A DNA stretch of 64,000 nucleotides, from NCBI GenBank assembly GCA_030762175.1, contig CM060831.1, forward strand, positions 35,893,501 through 35,957,500, written 5' to 3'. This DNA comes from Metallyticus violacea. Lineage: Eukaryota; Arthropoda; Insecta; Mantodea; Metallyticidae. The position numbers were made by a program, and so were the translations under genes. Positions 12,001 to 22,918 of the stretch are shown one piece after another. The notes beneath the pieces are model-generated. The model saw only the letters and a program-made list of their open reading frames with translations. It was not told where the DNA came from and did not search any database. The first letter of the stretch is position 1. Each line of letters opens with the position of its first letter.

Positions 12001-12852
12001 AAGCAGGTCAAAGGAGGTTATTTTAAAAGAGAACCAAGAATGAAAGAAAATTATTTTCGTGACATGTAACAAGAAGCTTAAAATACATTAACAAAGATAC
12101 TGGTCTGAAATATGCATTTAAATACGCTTTCTTTATACATATTCCTACCCACCATTATCACTTTCGCTAAACTTAGCACATTTGGGTCAACTGATTCCCA
12201 AAATCATTAAAAAAGATAATAAATGTGGTGCTAGTATTTAAAGTTACCCAATGTTCCTGCACGTGTAGAGAAAGTTGTACAAATTACCAGTGTCTTATTA
12301 ATACTAATACTAATACTTCCGTGGAACAGAACAACGAAAATCACTTGTACATTTGTAAGTATGGAGTTGTAAAGTACAAGAGTAGCAGAAACCTTTGTGA
12401 AACAGAACTTTACTAATAACTACAAGTTACAAATTCATACACTTTTAATGTATTGTACGATGCTTTTGTGCCACAAGGCCTGATCATATCGTACAGATCT
12501 ATAATTTAATCTTAGATGTATATTTTGTTATGGTTATTTGTCTTTTGGGTTGGTTTTATTAAGATTTTGTATTGTATTACCTTTTGAGGGTCTTTATATG
12601 TCATTGCATTGTATCTATGGTGCATAGATTTTATTCAAAGCTTTTGCTTTGTTCTTAATGCAGGCAGTTTTAGAAGTAGATGTTTAATGTCTGTAATATA
12701 ATGAATCAATCGTTCATTGTAATTAAATCTAAAAATGTAAATATACAATGTCCATTGGTATCAAATACAGTAAGATTGATTTCATTAATGTAGAGGACAA
12801 CAACATTTAAATAGCAGTAACAAAAAGTTACACACAGTCGAACTTTTTCATT
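11321..12852. other. AT-rich spacer with simple repeats
   Basis: Contains an (AT)n run at 11464-11482 and an A29 run at 11970-11998. No coding or mobile-element motif was recognised around the A-run, so it cannot be assigned to a retroposed gene. Confidence 0.45.
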
Positions 12853-13147
12853 TTAGAGAACGAACAAATGTTTCTGATATGATACAGAAATTTGTGACAG
12901 TTTTGAGCTGTAGGCATGCTCTTTGTCTTTGTTGAAAGCCTGATACAACTTCTGGTTTAGCACCGCCTCAGGGGTCACCATAAAGCTATGCTTAAAAATT
13001 TGTCCCTTTACCGAAACATCGCGGTGTAAATGTACGTCGTTTCCCGGAAACCCCACAAATGCTTCATGTTTGTACCTTTTGTTGTAAAGGGTAGCCACTT
13101 CTCTCTCGTCTACTTTGCCCTTTTGCTCCCGACTTTTCTAATTTCCT
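12853..13147 (-). other. Weak candidate exon or chance open frame
   Basis: The minus strand is open for about 95 codons after a TAG at about 13138. It has mixed charged and aromatic residues (KGKVDEREV, KHEAFVGFPGNDV, FKHSFMVTPEAV) and higher G+C than its surroundings. There is no ATG near the start, and the upstream AG is not preceded by a good pyrimidine tract. I do not recognise the protein. It may be an internal exon, a relic or chance. Confidence 0.15.
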
Positions 13148-14224
13148 CTGATGTCACGTGATGCCCATCCCTCAGAATAAACAGGACCGGGAAATTCATC
13201 CCTCACTCCTTCTCAAGAGCGTGACGTCACACAACATCCGTAGTACACTCCAAACAACTTGTTCAACGTTCCCCACCACTTCCATGAAACACAGGTCCTT
13301 CCAAATCACGCATGCAAAGATTGTGAAGAGCGATTTCATCTATAGCTCAAATGTCCTTAGACCTGTCGGAGCTAAACGAAACAGCATTATTGTAGATGAC
13401 TTGTGTTATGCGTATTCTACAAGAACTAAATTATATGCTCTATATTATCTGAACCATTAGCCTTGTTCGTCATACAGGTGAAGAACTACAATGATTGGTA
13501 TGCAAAACAAGGAAATTTCTCTACTCGACAATCCTGAACTGTCGATTCGCGTTTTGAGAAAACTTAATGTAGTTAACAAGTTTCACGAGCAAGAACTCTC
13601 CAAAATAAGGACAATTCTCTCATACTTACACTCCTGTTTTTGTGAATAACGAAAACATCTTGACGTTTTTACCACTTGAATATGTGGTTAATTGAAAATT
13701 GAAAACATGAGACAGGAATGAGTTAAGAAGAGTCAAATTTTCCAATGTTGATATCATTTGAATATTTTGATTCTTTTAGCTAATTTTGATGTGATTTAAA
13801 CCAGTGCAATAAACCAATATATATATTTAAATGTATTTGAAAGTTATGAGTCATGACTTTTTAGGCAGTTTTGGACCAATCAATCACTTAAACACAAATA
13901 ATTTGTTAATATTTTCTCTAGAAAAAAATAAGAATAAGAAAAATACATTAAGAGAAAGGGAAAACTATTAACCTGGAGTTTTTTGAGATTCAATTCATCT
14001 ACAAAGGGTAGCTTTATTTGATTTTTTTTTGTGTTTAATTGCAATTTCTGAAAAAAAAAAAATACACTTTTCCATTTAAATGCCCAATTATATAAGAAAC
14101 CTGTAAACATAAAAATTGAACATTTCTGAAATATATTAGAAAAGCAACAAATTTAATGAAAAAGTAGAAAAATACTATGCAATGCACATTTATTTTTAAG
14201 AAAATAACAAAATTTGAGCGCGTT
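13148..14224. other. Spacer, nothing recognised
   Basis: 13150-13380 is GC-richer and holds a 100-codon plus-strand frame without family likeness. 13640-14220 is strongly AT-rich. Confidence 0.35.
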
Positions 14225-15265
14225 GTAGAATTTGAGGATTCTGTCGAGATCTCCGTTGAAAGTGGCCCAGTTCTCGACGTAATCGTTGCATGGGCGTAGC
14301 CGATTGTCGTCGCTATCACCGACTATCGGATCTCAGGGATTTCGCCGTTTTCGTTGTCTTCACACATCGGGAGGAGTCAGGAATTACTTTCAAAATATAA
14401 AGACAAGAAGGTATGCGATAAGACAAGTGTATTTATTGACCCGATTCCTCTTTACAAAGGAGCTATTTGCTCGTCTCGGGAAATGAACGCCCTAAATCTT
14501 GGACTAATAGTTACTTGACCCAGAGCGCTGGCAAGCTAAGTACTTCTGATGACCGCGAACTTCTGGGGTTTAAAAAAAATCACTTAATTAGCTGATTCAC
14601 ACGTAGCTAAGGCAAGGCTTCGCTACTTCGCTTCGTATTATTTACAATCGGATTTTTTCGTAGGTATCAAACCTTGCACTTGATTATCGCTCATTTGTTA
14701 CTCGAGGATTTAACCTCAGGATCACGCGACTGAGCATTCCACTTGCATTATATATATAATGTTTTGCGCCTAGTCACAAATTACAGCCGACGACCGAATG
14801 AAGAATGTCAACTGTGACTAGTTTAAAATGCTCCAAAATGCCTGAGAAAGCATAAAAACTGGGGTGACTTTGCCTCTTTATATACAACCTCTTTGCTTGG
14901 GTACCCACGTGCTAACACCGAACTTTCCGGGGCCTATCCACTCAGGAACATCGCCAGCTTTAAAATTTTAAAATACTTACGTCTGATTGACCGGCTTGTA
15001 CAGAATGTTCTGGAAAGGAGCGAAAAGTTAGCGGGCTAACGAACACAACAAAAACCATGATCACCGGCGCATGGAAACACCCGTTACTGGTAGCTTTGAC
15101 TACCAGGTGTTCGGCTTTCACTTTTGTTCTTATATAACAAGAAACGTTTGTAGGAGTTTTATTAGCACTCATTTCCCGATTCCAATCTAAAAACCTTAAT
15201 CTATCTCTACTATTTACTATATATAGAATTAGATGAATTGCTATAGGTAAGTCTGCGGCTATCAT
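14225..15265 (-). other. GC-richer block with TATA motif and short broken frame (LTR-like or promoter-like)
   Basis: Read on the minus strand, it has a donor-like GAC/GTAAGTA at about 14973-14981, a TATATAAAG at about 14877-14885, an AATAAA at about 14432-14438, and then a short frame MCEDNENGEIPEI at about 14362. A one-base slip leads to GDSDDNRLRPCNDYVENW and on to about 14225, where AT-rich DNA begins abruptly. A palindrome CTGGTAG...CTACCAG lies at about 15088-15107. The order TATA, poly(A) signal, short coding start resembles a retroelement LTR plus leader, but no second LTR or TG...CA ends were found. A decayed gene start is the alternative. Confidence 0.25.
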
Positions 15266-15438
15266 AACTATTTACATAATTTAATAAAGCATTCTAATTC
15301 ACCGCTGAAAACAATGAAATTAATATGGTGTTACCAACATATGAATATTCAATTATAAAAGGGGCGCTGGTTGTAAATAATGCTAAAATTTTTAAATTTA
15401 AGTATTGTAACGTTCTTATTAATCAACGTAACTTCTTA

Positions 15439-15493
15439 TTCTTTTTTCTTTTTCTCTTTCTTTTCTTTCTTTCTTTCTTTCTTTCTTTCTTTT
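15439..15493. repeat. (CTTT)n microsatellite
   Basis: A polypyrimidine tract on the plus strand becomes regular CTTT repeats. Confidence 0.9.
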
Positions 15494-16333
15494 TGTTTGC
15501 ATTCCAGAGGTTCAGTAGGATACAAAAGAAGCACGTTGATCATCCATCTCTTCCAATCCAACCCAGCTGTTGTTATTGTGGCATGCAAAAAGAAAGAATT
15601 TTATCCATATCATTTCATGTCATGATCTTTCGCTAGATTGTCACATCTCAAAACTTATCGAGTGCAAATCTCATACCATTTATCGTGTTTGTCATGTATA
15701 CATTTAAATGCAGAAGTCTTTTTTAAAGTAAATTAAAAGTAAATTGAATGCGACTATAAATATGTTCGGAGGGAGCTTTCAAATAAATAAACCGAAATGT
15801 AGATCAAGCAGAACACTCATATGCACCATTACAGTTGCTCTGGCAATAATAGGGAGCTAATTGCGTAGATTAAGACTGCCCACCCCAGGTTGTAACTATT
15901 GACACTTTTACCAACAATTTGCTTATGTGAAAAATCATTCTGTGCACTCATTTATCTGAAAATATGTACAAAAAACGCAGACTAAGAACTCAGAAATTTT
16001 TTCTTCCTATTAAACTCGATATATCACAGTTTATAAGTGAAAAGCAACATCATCCCTCTCATTTGGTTATTAAAATTAACAAGTAAATGCTATTATATGT
16101 TGTTAGTTATTTTAATATTACAGTTTTATATACTATTTAATGTGATAAAGGGTCATCGACAAGTTCCTCCGCATTTGGGTAATGTGCACCGCAAAGTAAA
16201 AAAATTGGTACTCATACGTTTCTGACATTCCTTCCTTCGAAACCGATTTTTAGCCCGCTGTTGCTAAGATTTGAACTTGCCTCGTTGTTAAGTGAACACA
16301 ATAACAATACTTTCGGCGCGCGGTCAGTGTTGT
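15494..16333. other. AT-rich spacer, nothing recognised
   Basis: No repeat, tRNA-like or protein motif was recognised. Confidence 0.4.
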
Positions 16334-16402
16334 CACCGGGATTCACTTCTATAGTGAAATCTCGTCCATACAATTGCTGCGGAGCGACTTCTCGATGACT
16401 CA
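16334..16402. repeat. Dispersed repeat, copy 2 (partner of 1-66)
   Basis: Shares ordered words with the window start: GATTC, TAGTGAAAT, TGCGGAGCG and CTTCTCGATGAC. The preceding 16250-16333 (CTTTCGGCGCGCGGTCAGTG and GTTGTCACCGGG words) probably belongs to the same element but lies outside the first copy, which is cut by the window edge. A 63-codon minus-strand frame across it has no family likeness. Confidence 0.5.
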
Positions 16403-18146
16403 TTATTGCTATGATTAATAATATTGTATAAAGATACGCTACGATGAAACGGTAAATATTTAAATAATGTTAAATTTTGTTTATTTATTTGTATCTTTAA
16501 ATTTTGTAAACAATGATGAGCATCTTCATATAAGAAGTAAATTTAGGATTGAAAACTTTAAGTTAAATCTTATGGTTCGGGATATCAAGAGTTCTCAAAA
16601 AAGGATTCGCAATCAAAAACATTTTGAGATTCATTGCAATAGTGTGCAAAAGGCGCTCGAGAATACTTTAAAGCTTTGTTCTCATTGCTGCATATCTCGA
16701 AATTCATTTAGCTACGTTCATAGACTGTTATAAATAACTAAACAGAAATCTAAAATACGCGGAAATGCCGTTGAAAAAGACACAGCTCTAAAAATACGGC
16801 GATATAAGCTTGTATAGTTGAAAATTTTGTTCTTTGTTAATTGCACACTGGTTAAAAGTTGAATATGTGATTTAATTTTCAGCTAATGTATTCGAAGGTT
16901 ATCATAATGATAGAATTGCAATACAAGAATAAAATCGTGAAATTGAGCTTTCTTTCCATTAACCTGCAAGAAACACATTATACTACAAATATAATAATAC
17001 ATTTAAATTAAAACAAATATATCCCACTTTTTATAACAACGTTCTATTATGATAACAGTGTGATTTAGAAATAATTATTGTTACAATTATGAAAAACTGG
17101 TACAAATTATATAAAGAAAACATGGGCTTTTCTGCCTCTTTTACGAGTAAATAATTGTATCAAAGAATTCATAATAATTTAAAAAATTACTGCCATTAGT
17201 ATCATTTGTAACTAAGATGTGGTTTTCATCACAAAATCTGATAGAATGACACCAGTTTACATAAATACTCAGGGTTTTCTTTTTTTTTTTTTAATTCCTA
17301 TAATCAGTGGTCGAAATTCGTTGCTGTAATGACCAACTTCAACTCACTTACTGAAACAGCGCATATATTCATAAAAAAATCAAAGTATTTACCGCACTAA
17401 AGCTCTTTATTTTGGCATTGTAGTTGCCTAACAGTCCCATCGGCAAACCTGTCAACAACTTATTTAGTTAAACGCAAACGTTGAGCTGATATACGGAAAA
17501 CTATTAAAAGTACAGCATCGCCGTCTTCTGGAAAGATTAAATCATAAAGAGGGGTCTACAGTGGAAAGCTCTTTTTCATTTCCATAGTAACCAAAGCCGC
17601 CGTTATTACCCTCTTGCAATATTCATACTTTCCAGTAATGTTTGCTCAATAGATCAAGATCTGGTTTTATGAAAATGTAAAAGGTCATAAAGTCCGCATA
17701 CTTCATTAAAAAGAATTTTCTGAATAAGAGTGAAGGGTGGTACCAAAGATCCTAAAATAAAAAGGTAAGCTCTGGTCAGAACTATCAAAAAATCAATATC
17801 GATTTCATCTTTTTAATTGAAGAACGTTGAAACGAACTAAATTATCTGGAATACATAAAAGCTTCTGTTGCTGTTCGGGCTAATCTTACGCACAGTGACC
17901 CAAAGGAACCAAGCTCACAATTCAAAACTTTTACCCTTCAAAACAGATACGTTCTACTATCTAATATTTCCCTCTCTCTCGACTCCTTGTTTTTCCTTAT
18001 AACTTTCAAACTAATTTGTGTAGTTTACTGAAATTTGAAATAGACTGGTGTACCAATGCAGAGCACGGTATCGGAAGGACAGAAGCATCATCGGTGCTCC
18101 ATGTATCGCTGATTGCCGTGAACGTCGATTGTCTATTTGCTGTCCT
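16403..18146. other. AT-rich spacer, nothing recognised
   Basis: Mostly AT-rich unique-looking DNA with a T-run near 17279. No supported feature. Confidence 0.4.
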
Positions 18147-18160
18147 TGGCAGTATAATTG

Positions 18161-18454
18161 TTGTTGATTTATTTATTTACGGACGCTCTTTAACATCTCA
18201 GGTCATTAGCGTTCCATTCAATATAGGGCGTGAAACGGCCGACAAGTTTTGCTGCAAGGCCTTTTCTTTCAGGCTTGAGGTTCTTTAGCGTGCCGTAAAT
18301 GTACGACACGGGACTCACGGTTTTACTTCCCTTCCGAAGGAAGCCATACTTAGGATTTTTACGCCCCGAAAAAATCAATCGATCTTGGCCGGGTTTGAGC
18401 CTGCAATCTTGGATTTAGCAGGCAAGTATGGTTATCACTACACCACCAGGACCG
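18161..18454 (-). mobile_element. SINE-B, full length
   Basis: On the minus strand it starts with a tRNA-Glu-like head (GGTCCTGGTGGTGTAGTGAT, then a degenerate B-box near 18396-18406). The body follows: GTAAAAACCTAAG-type word, CTTCCGAAGG, CCCGTGTCGTACATTTACGG, AACCTCAAGCCTGAAAG, CGGCCGTTTCACGCCC. The tail is AAAGAGCGTCCGTAAATAAA. TGGCAGTA flanks both sides (18147-18154 and 18459-18466) as a likely short target-site duplication. Confidence 0.9.
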
Positions 18455-18470
18455 ACCGTGGCAGTAGTAT

Positions 18471-19029
18471 GACGCATGCCCTGCTCTTCCGGGATCGTCA
18501 GTCTTGTGTTCAGAAAAAACCGTACGTACCGTTGAGAGTTCTGCTGAAGTTAATGCAACTCTTGTAATGACATTCATATAAGAATAAAGCAGTGTTTGTG
18601 CGTATGCTTCAATTTTTCCCTAGTACAGAAAACTCCGTTATTTGTTAATTTGTTCGAGGACAACAACATACACCAGATTACCACAGCCTGCAAGTAATTT
18701 TGAACCCACAGTACTAAGCAAACAATTCCTGTGTTTTGAGGTTATCTATGGCGAATTCTTTCAACACACGCCTGATTTCCTATGGAGGTTGGAACTTTAT
18801 CCAAAATATGTTTACAATTTTAATTTTCTTTGGTACTTTGTGGTCTTACATGTTATCTTGCACCATGGTTTGACACTGTAAAGTCAATCTGAAAGATTTT
18901 CTACCTAATGCAGTATAGGATACTGTGTCATATGAATAGTTAATGCTGGGAGGTAACATGACGTAGGTTGCAAATAAAGAAAAGGAATGGAAACGGCTCA
19001 GCTCCATTTGGATAGCGGTTCGGTTTTTT
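18471..19029. other. Spacer, nothing recognised
   Basis: 18455-18570 is less AT-rich and may be unique host DNA at the SINE-B insertion site. No gene motif was seen. Confidence 0.35.
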
Positions 19030-19256
19030 TGAATAGTGTTTAACACCCATTTTTATGCTCAAGGCATCACAGGCGGTGGACACTGATGATACATGAGTTG
19101 GAATGAAATTTTTTAAGGAAGCAAACTTTCCAGGACTAAGTTTAGAGTATCTCCCTGGCATTTGCCATTTTTGAGGACTGAGGAAAACATGGAAAAAACT
19201 CAGTCGACCTTCGGCTGACGAGTCTGCACCTTAGACGACGTATCCTCGTGGCGGTG
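19030..19256 (-). mobile_element. SINE-A with internal deletion
   Basis: The tail-side words (GTGTTAAACAC, the GGCGGTGGACACTGATGATA region) and the CCTCCCTGGCATTTGCCA-like word are present. About 40 bp including the B-box side of the tRNA head are lost, with CAGTC joining directly to a CGACCTTCGGCTGACGAGTC word. The A-box half (CGCCACGAGGATACGTCG) is degenerate. Confidence 0.85.
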
Positions 19257-19553
19257 TTCAGGAGATTGAAAGAGTGTATGAAGGAAGGTTAAAAATCGCT
19301 TGAGGAATATGGATAGGGAGCAGACAATTGCCAACACAGGGATATGATTTCGCTGGAAGTGCATTAGGGGATAAAATAGAACATCAAAACAGAGGCTCGC
19401 GTGGCGAGCCTAGAAGCAAGGCGATTGATTAAGGCCACTGAAGAAAATTGGTTGAAAATTAGCCCCATTTGCGATGAGGAGGAACTATGGAACCATATAC
19501 TGGTTGGATGTACAGATATAACAGAGGAGAAAAAGTTTATTATATTGCATTAG
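19257..19553 (+). mobile_element. LINE 3' end: C-terminal zinc-knuckle-like coding remnant
   Basis: A plus-strand frame at 19380-19553 (57 codons and a stop) reads EARVASLEARRLIKATEE, then SPICDEEELWNHILVGCTDI. This resembles the C-terminal CxxC...H....C module of non-LTR retrotransposon proteins, with the first Cys changed to Ser. The preceding 120 bp looks related but is broken by frame changes. The frame stops just before the (ATT)n tract at 19557, which fits a LINE 3' terminus with a trinucleotide tail. The clade is not assigned. Confidence 0.5.
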
Positions 19554-19556
19554 ATG

Positions 19557-19561
19557 TATTA

Positions 19562-19643
<82 letters not shown>
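19557..19643 (+). repeat. (ATT)n microsatellite, probable LINE tail
   Basis: Nearly pure ATT/TTA repeat of about 85 bp lies directly after the LINE remnant on the same strand, with a single ACT interruption near its end. Confidence 0.9.
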
Positions 19644-19644
<1 letters not shown>

Positions 19645-20983
19645 TATATAGTATAAACTATATAATATCAAACCGCGTATTTAAAATCACGTATGGTCCG
19701 TTGGATCCGTGCGCCTTTTGAAGTTTTATTCTAATGGTGCTATTGGAATAAATCCACCACATTGGTAGAGCTGGTTTCTGTAAATATTCCTCACAGCTGC
19801 CAAGGAATCACTTTCGGAAGTAATGTACTCTTGTAACGAGTTCTACGGAATAAATATGACAATGCAAGTATATACAAAACGTCAAACTATTTACATAATA
19901 TTGCCTGCACTAATCATTTGGCTACACATTCGTATATCGGATGAATGCAATGAGTCACGGTTTTTCCGGTGTTCATTAGGGCTATCTTTACCGGTTCACT
20001 AGATTTTGAGGGTAGTGTACATAGAAATCCGGCCCGTGTCTTGCCCATTTTAACACTTCCCCTCTTACACCGCATCCTGTTCCGGACACCTACACATCGC
20101 CGGTAAATCCAATTTTCATTTGTTCTGCTGATGCAGTGATTATTAATATTTGATTAAGTTGGAAAGCATGGACGCGCAGCCATCATTTTGCGTGTGAAAT
20201 TGCTTTCTGCATGGAATCATTAAATTCAACAGAATGTGCATCATCACATAAACAGTATCAGGGTGTCTGATGGGCTGGTATAATGGAGGGCAACAAAGAT
20301 CACGTCATACCATGCTAGGACTGCTGGCGCGTTATAATGTACTTCAAAATGTACTGCCGTCTTGTTATACCGCACACGCATTAACTGGTCAACCATCCAT
20401 CTTCATGCCTCAGCAAGAGAATTTATTCAATTTATTCAACCTTTTCCTCGAGCTTAAGGAAGAATTTTGTGTTACTGTGCCCACACTTTTCGTACTTAGG
20501 CTTACTGACACTTTATCATTTGTGACAACTAGAGGCAAGAGTGTGGCAAATATCCTATTTCAAACCCTATGTTTTATCTCAAAGCTAAAAACGAATTATA
20601 CGTGCGACTAACGATGGGATATCATACTTATATTTTGACCTTTGCAGACTATTGCTAGTTTTACGCTTGTTACTGTTCATGGCGTTACATCATACAATAA
20701 GTAAAGGTACGAAAAACTTCAATAATGTTAGTAAAAATACTAATATAACCTTCGCAGCATGCCACATCACAGGATGTCGGAGAAGGTAGCGATTTTGTTT
20801 CCGAATGTGGACAAATTGAGCTCAAATATTGTAAATACGTTTTAAAAGACTCAGTCAAGAATTTAATTACATATTACTGCCTCGTCCATTTAACATAAAG
20901 AGAGGAGAACGTATATTTCAGCGGTCGTTCATTAAATATAATTTCAAGAGCAAAAAATAATGAGAACAGCGTTCTCTTTGGAG
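19644..20983. other. Spacer, nothing recognised
   Basis: A 113-codon plus-strand frame at 20270-20611 is the longest here but has no domain likeness or splice support. The rest holds no recognisable feature. Confidence 0.35.
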
Positions 20984-20994
20984 GTGAGCGTGCT

Positions 20995-21287
20995 TTTTTT
21001 TTTTTTTTGAGTAGTGTTTAACGCCCGTTTTCACTACTGAGGCACCACAGGCGGTGGACACTGATGATACGTGAGATGAAATGATAAATTGGGAAAGGAT
21101 ATTTTTTTTTAAGGAAGGAAGCGTTCCAGGCCTAAGTTTAGGTACCTCCCCGGCATTTGCCAGTTATGAAGACTGAGGAAAACCTGGAAAAAACCCCAGT
21201 CAGGGAGGACGGTCCTGGCGGGATTCGAACCGCGGACCTCCCGCTCACGAGTCCGTGCCTTAACGACCTCGGCCACCCGTGGCGGTT
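20995..21287 (-). mobile_element. SINE-A, full length
   Basis: The minus strand reads a tRNA-Ser-like head (CGCCACGGGTGGCCGAGG, GTCGTTAAGGCACGGACTCG), a perfect B-box GGTTCGAATCCCGCC, the body with GGGGAGGTACC, an internal A9-type tract, and a poly(A) tail (T-run on plus at 20994-21008). Flanks GTGAGCGTGCT (20984-20994) and GTGAGAGTGCT (21289-21299) form an 11-bp target-site duplication with one mismatch. It is well preserved, hence fairly young. Confidence 0.95.
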
Positions 21288-21397
21288 TGTGAGAGTGCTG
21301 GGATAGCTCGGGTAATCACCCGACTTGAAAGAAACTGAAATCTCCAGTTATGTTACTATAATTGTGGAAAGAGCAGGACAAAGTCTGGAAAATGAAT

Positions 21398-21672
21398 GAA
21401 TAGTGTTTATGCCCATTTTTGGTACAGAGGCACCACAGGCGCTGAACACTGATGACACTTGAGATGATATTATATATTGGAAAAGAATTTATTTTTAAGG
21501 AAGGATACGTTCCAGGCCTAAGTTTAGACTACCTCCCTGCATTTGCCATTATGAGGACTGAGGAAAACCTGGAAAAAACCTCAGTCAGGGAGGACGGTCC
21601 TGGCGGGATTCGAACCCCAGACCTCCCGCCCATGAGTCCGCGCCTTAACGACCTCGGCCATCCGTGGCGGTC
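21398..21672 (-). mobile_element. SINE-A, full length
   Basis: The head reads GACCGCCACGGATGGCCGAGG with an intact B-box GGTTCGAATCCCGCC. The body is complete with small changes (GGCGCTGAACACTGATGACA on plus). An A28 run on the plus strand (21674-21701) abuts the tRNA-like head rather than the tail, which is unusual. AGTCTGGAAAA (about 21382) and AGTCTGAAAAG (about 21703) may be the target-site duplication enclosing both. Confidence 0.95.
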
Positions 21673-21673
21673 C

Positions 21674-21701
<28 letters not shown>
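21673..21701. repeat. A-homopolymer next to SINE-A head
   Basis: About 28 consecutive A on the plus strand, at the 5' (head) side of the minus-strand SINE-A. Confidence 0.9.
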
Positions 21702-21704
<3 letters not shown>

Positions 21705-21837
21705 TCTGAAAAGGGTATCAGGAGAAAAATGGTTACAGGTAAGGGAAAATAGCATCCGGATTTTATAAAAAAAATCTGATTTTCAGAAACTAGAAGTAAT
21801 TTTAAAACAATACAGTGCAATTACATTAATTTTTAAA

Positions 21838-21932
21838 TATATTTTAATACCAGTTTTTACTCCTGAGGCATTATAGACGGTAAATACTAATGCATGAAAT
21901 GAAATGATAAATTGACAGGTTTTTTTTTGGGG
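21838..21932 (-). mobile_element. SINE-A tail fragment
   Basis: About 90 bp matches the tail end of SINE-A (CAGTTTTTACTCCTGAGGCA, the GACGGTAAATACTAATGCAT region, ATGAAATGATAAATTG) and stops at the internal T/G tract. No head is present. Divergence is high. Confidence 0.7.
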
Positions 21933-22621
21933 GGGGTCTATGTAACTTTATTGCTTGAGGCTATTGTCTGGCTGGGTGGGAATTCGTGTTCTCCTGTTCT
22001 GAGATGATTTTCTCCAGCGAAAATCAAAAGATTTTCCTTTGAAATTTGGAACCGGGTTCAATTTCTGAGATGAAAGCATTTACCTAGAGAGCTAATATTT
22101 ATTTAATGATTATAATTTTTTTTTTTTTTTAGATTTATCTTTTCTCTGTATTGCAGTAAAGTTTTATTATAATTGTGTGCGAGTTTAGTCTGATTTACTC
22201 TTGTTATGCTCTATATGGGAGCTTTTTTCTAAATGAGTTCTTCCATTAAGCTTTGGTTGTATGGGGAAAACTTATAAAACAATTGTATTTATTAAATATT
22301 CATTGTTGACAGAGTGATAACGCTGAATTGCTTTTGTAAAGTACGCAAATTAAATTAATACTTCTTTTTCGCTTTTTTCACTTTTTCACTGCTGGTGAAC
22401 TACATCATTTACAGTTTAATTAAGTTTTTTTTCAAGAAATTACTGACCAAGTAATAATATAGACACTATGCAACAATGAACAAGTCGACAGTATGAAGGT
22501 CACAATTACAGCGAAACAAAACCTCCTTTCGAACATATACAGAAACTGGTGATTTCTATATCGGCCACATTGTCTTACAGTGATGATTTTTCAAGCTCGG
22601 CTTTGTGTATTTTCCGATCTA
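21933..22621. other. Spacer with a possible tRNA-like word
   Basis: GGGTTCAATTTC at about 22053 resembles a Pol III B-box, but no A-box or repeat partner was found. A T-run lies near 22119. Nothing else was recognised. Confidence 0.3.
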
Positions 22622-22622
22622 G

Positions 22623-22918
22623 TTTTTTTTTTTTTTTTTCGTTTTCTTTAACACCCGTTTTTACTGCTGAAGCATTAAAGCGGTGGACACTAGTGATAAA
22701 ATGAGAAAAGTTGTTGTTTTTTGTTTGTTTGTTTTTTTAAGGAAAAGAAGGCGTTTCAGACCCACGTTTAGGGAACTTCCCCATCATTTCCCATTTATGG
22801 GGACTGAGGAAAATCCGAAAAAGAAAAACTCAATCAGAGAGAATGGTCCTCTCTGAGGAGGGAATCGAACCCCACATCTCCCGCTTCGTGCTTTAACGAC
22901 CTCGACCACACTTAGCGA
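22623..22918 (-). mobile_element. SINE-A, full length, diverged
   Basis: The head is degenerate (the GGTCGAGGTCGTTAAAGC word survives). The B-box reads GGTTCGATTCCC and the body is complete with an expanded T/G internal tract near 22712-22738. The poly(A) tail appears as the plus-strand T-run at 22623-22639. Many substitutions suggest an older copy than those at 20995 and 38669. Confidence 0.9.

Noticed and set aside
20270..20611. 113-codon plus frame
   Set aside because: No domain likeness, promoter or splice evidence.
21240..21287. True tRNA-Ser gene on the minus strand
   Set aside because: The anticodon arm and variable arm do not form a tRNA, and the sequence recurs with the same body at many loci, so it is a SINE head.
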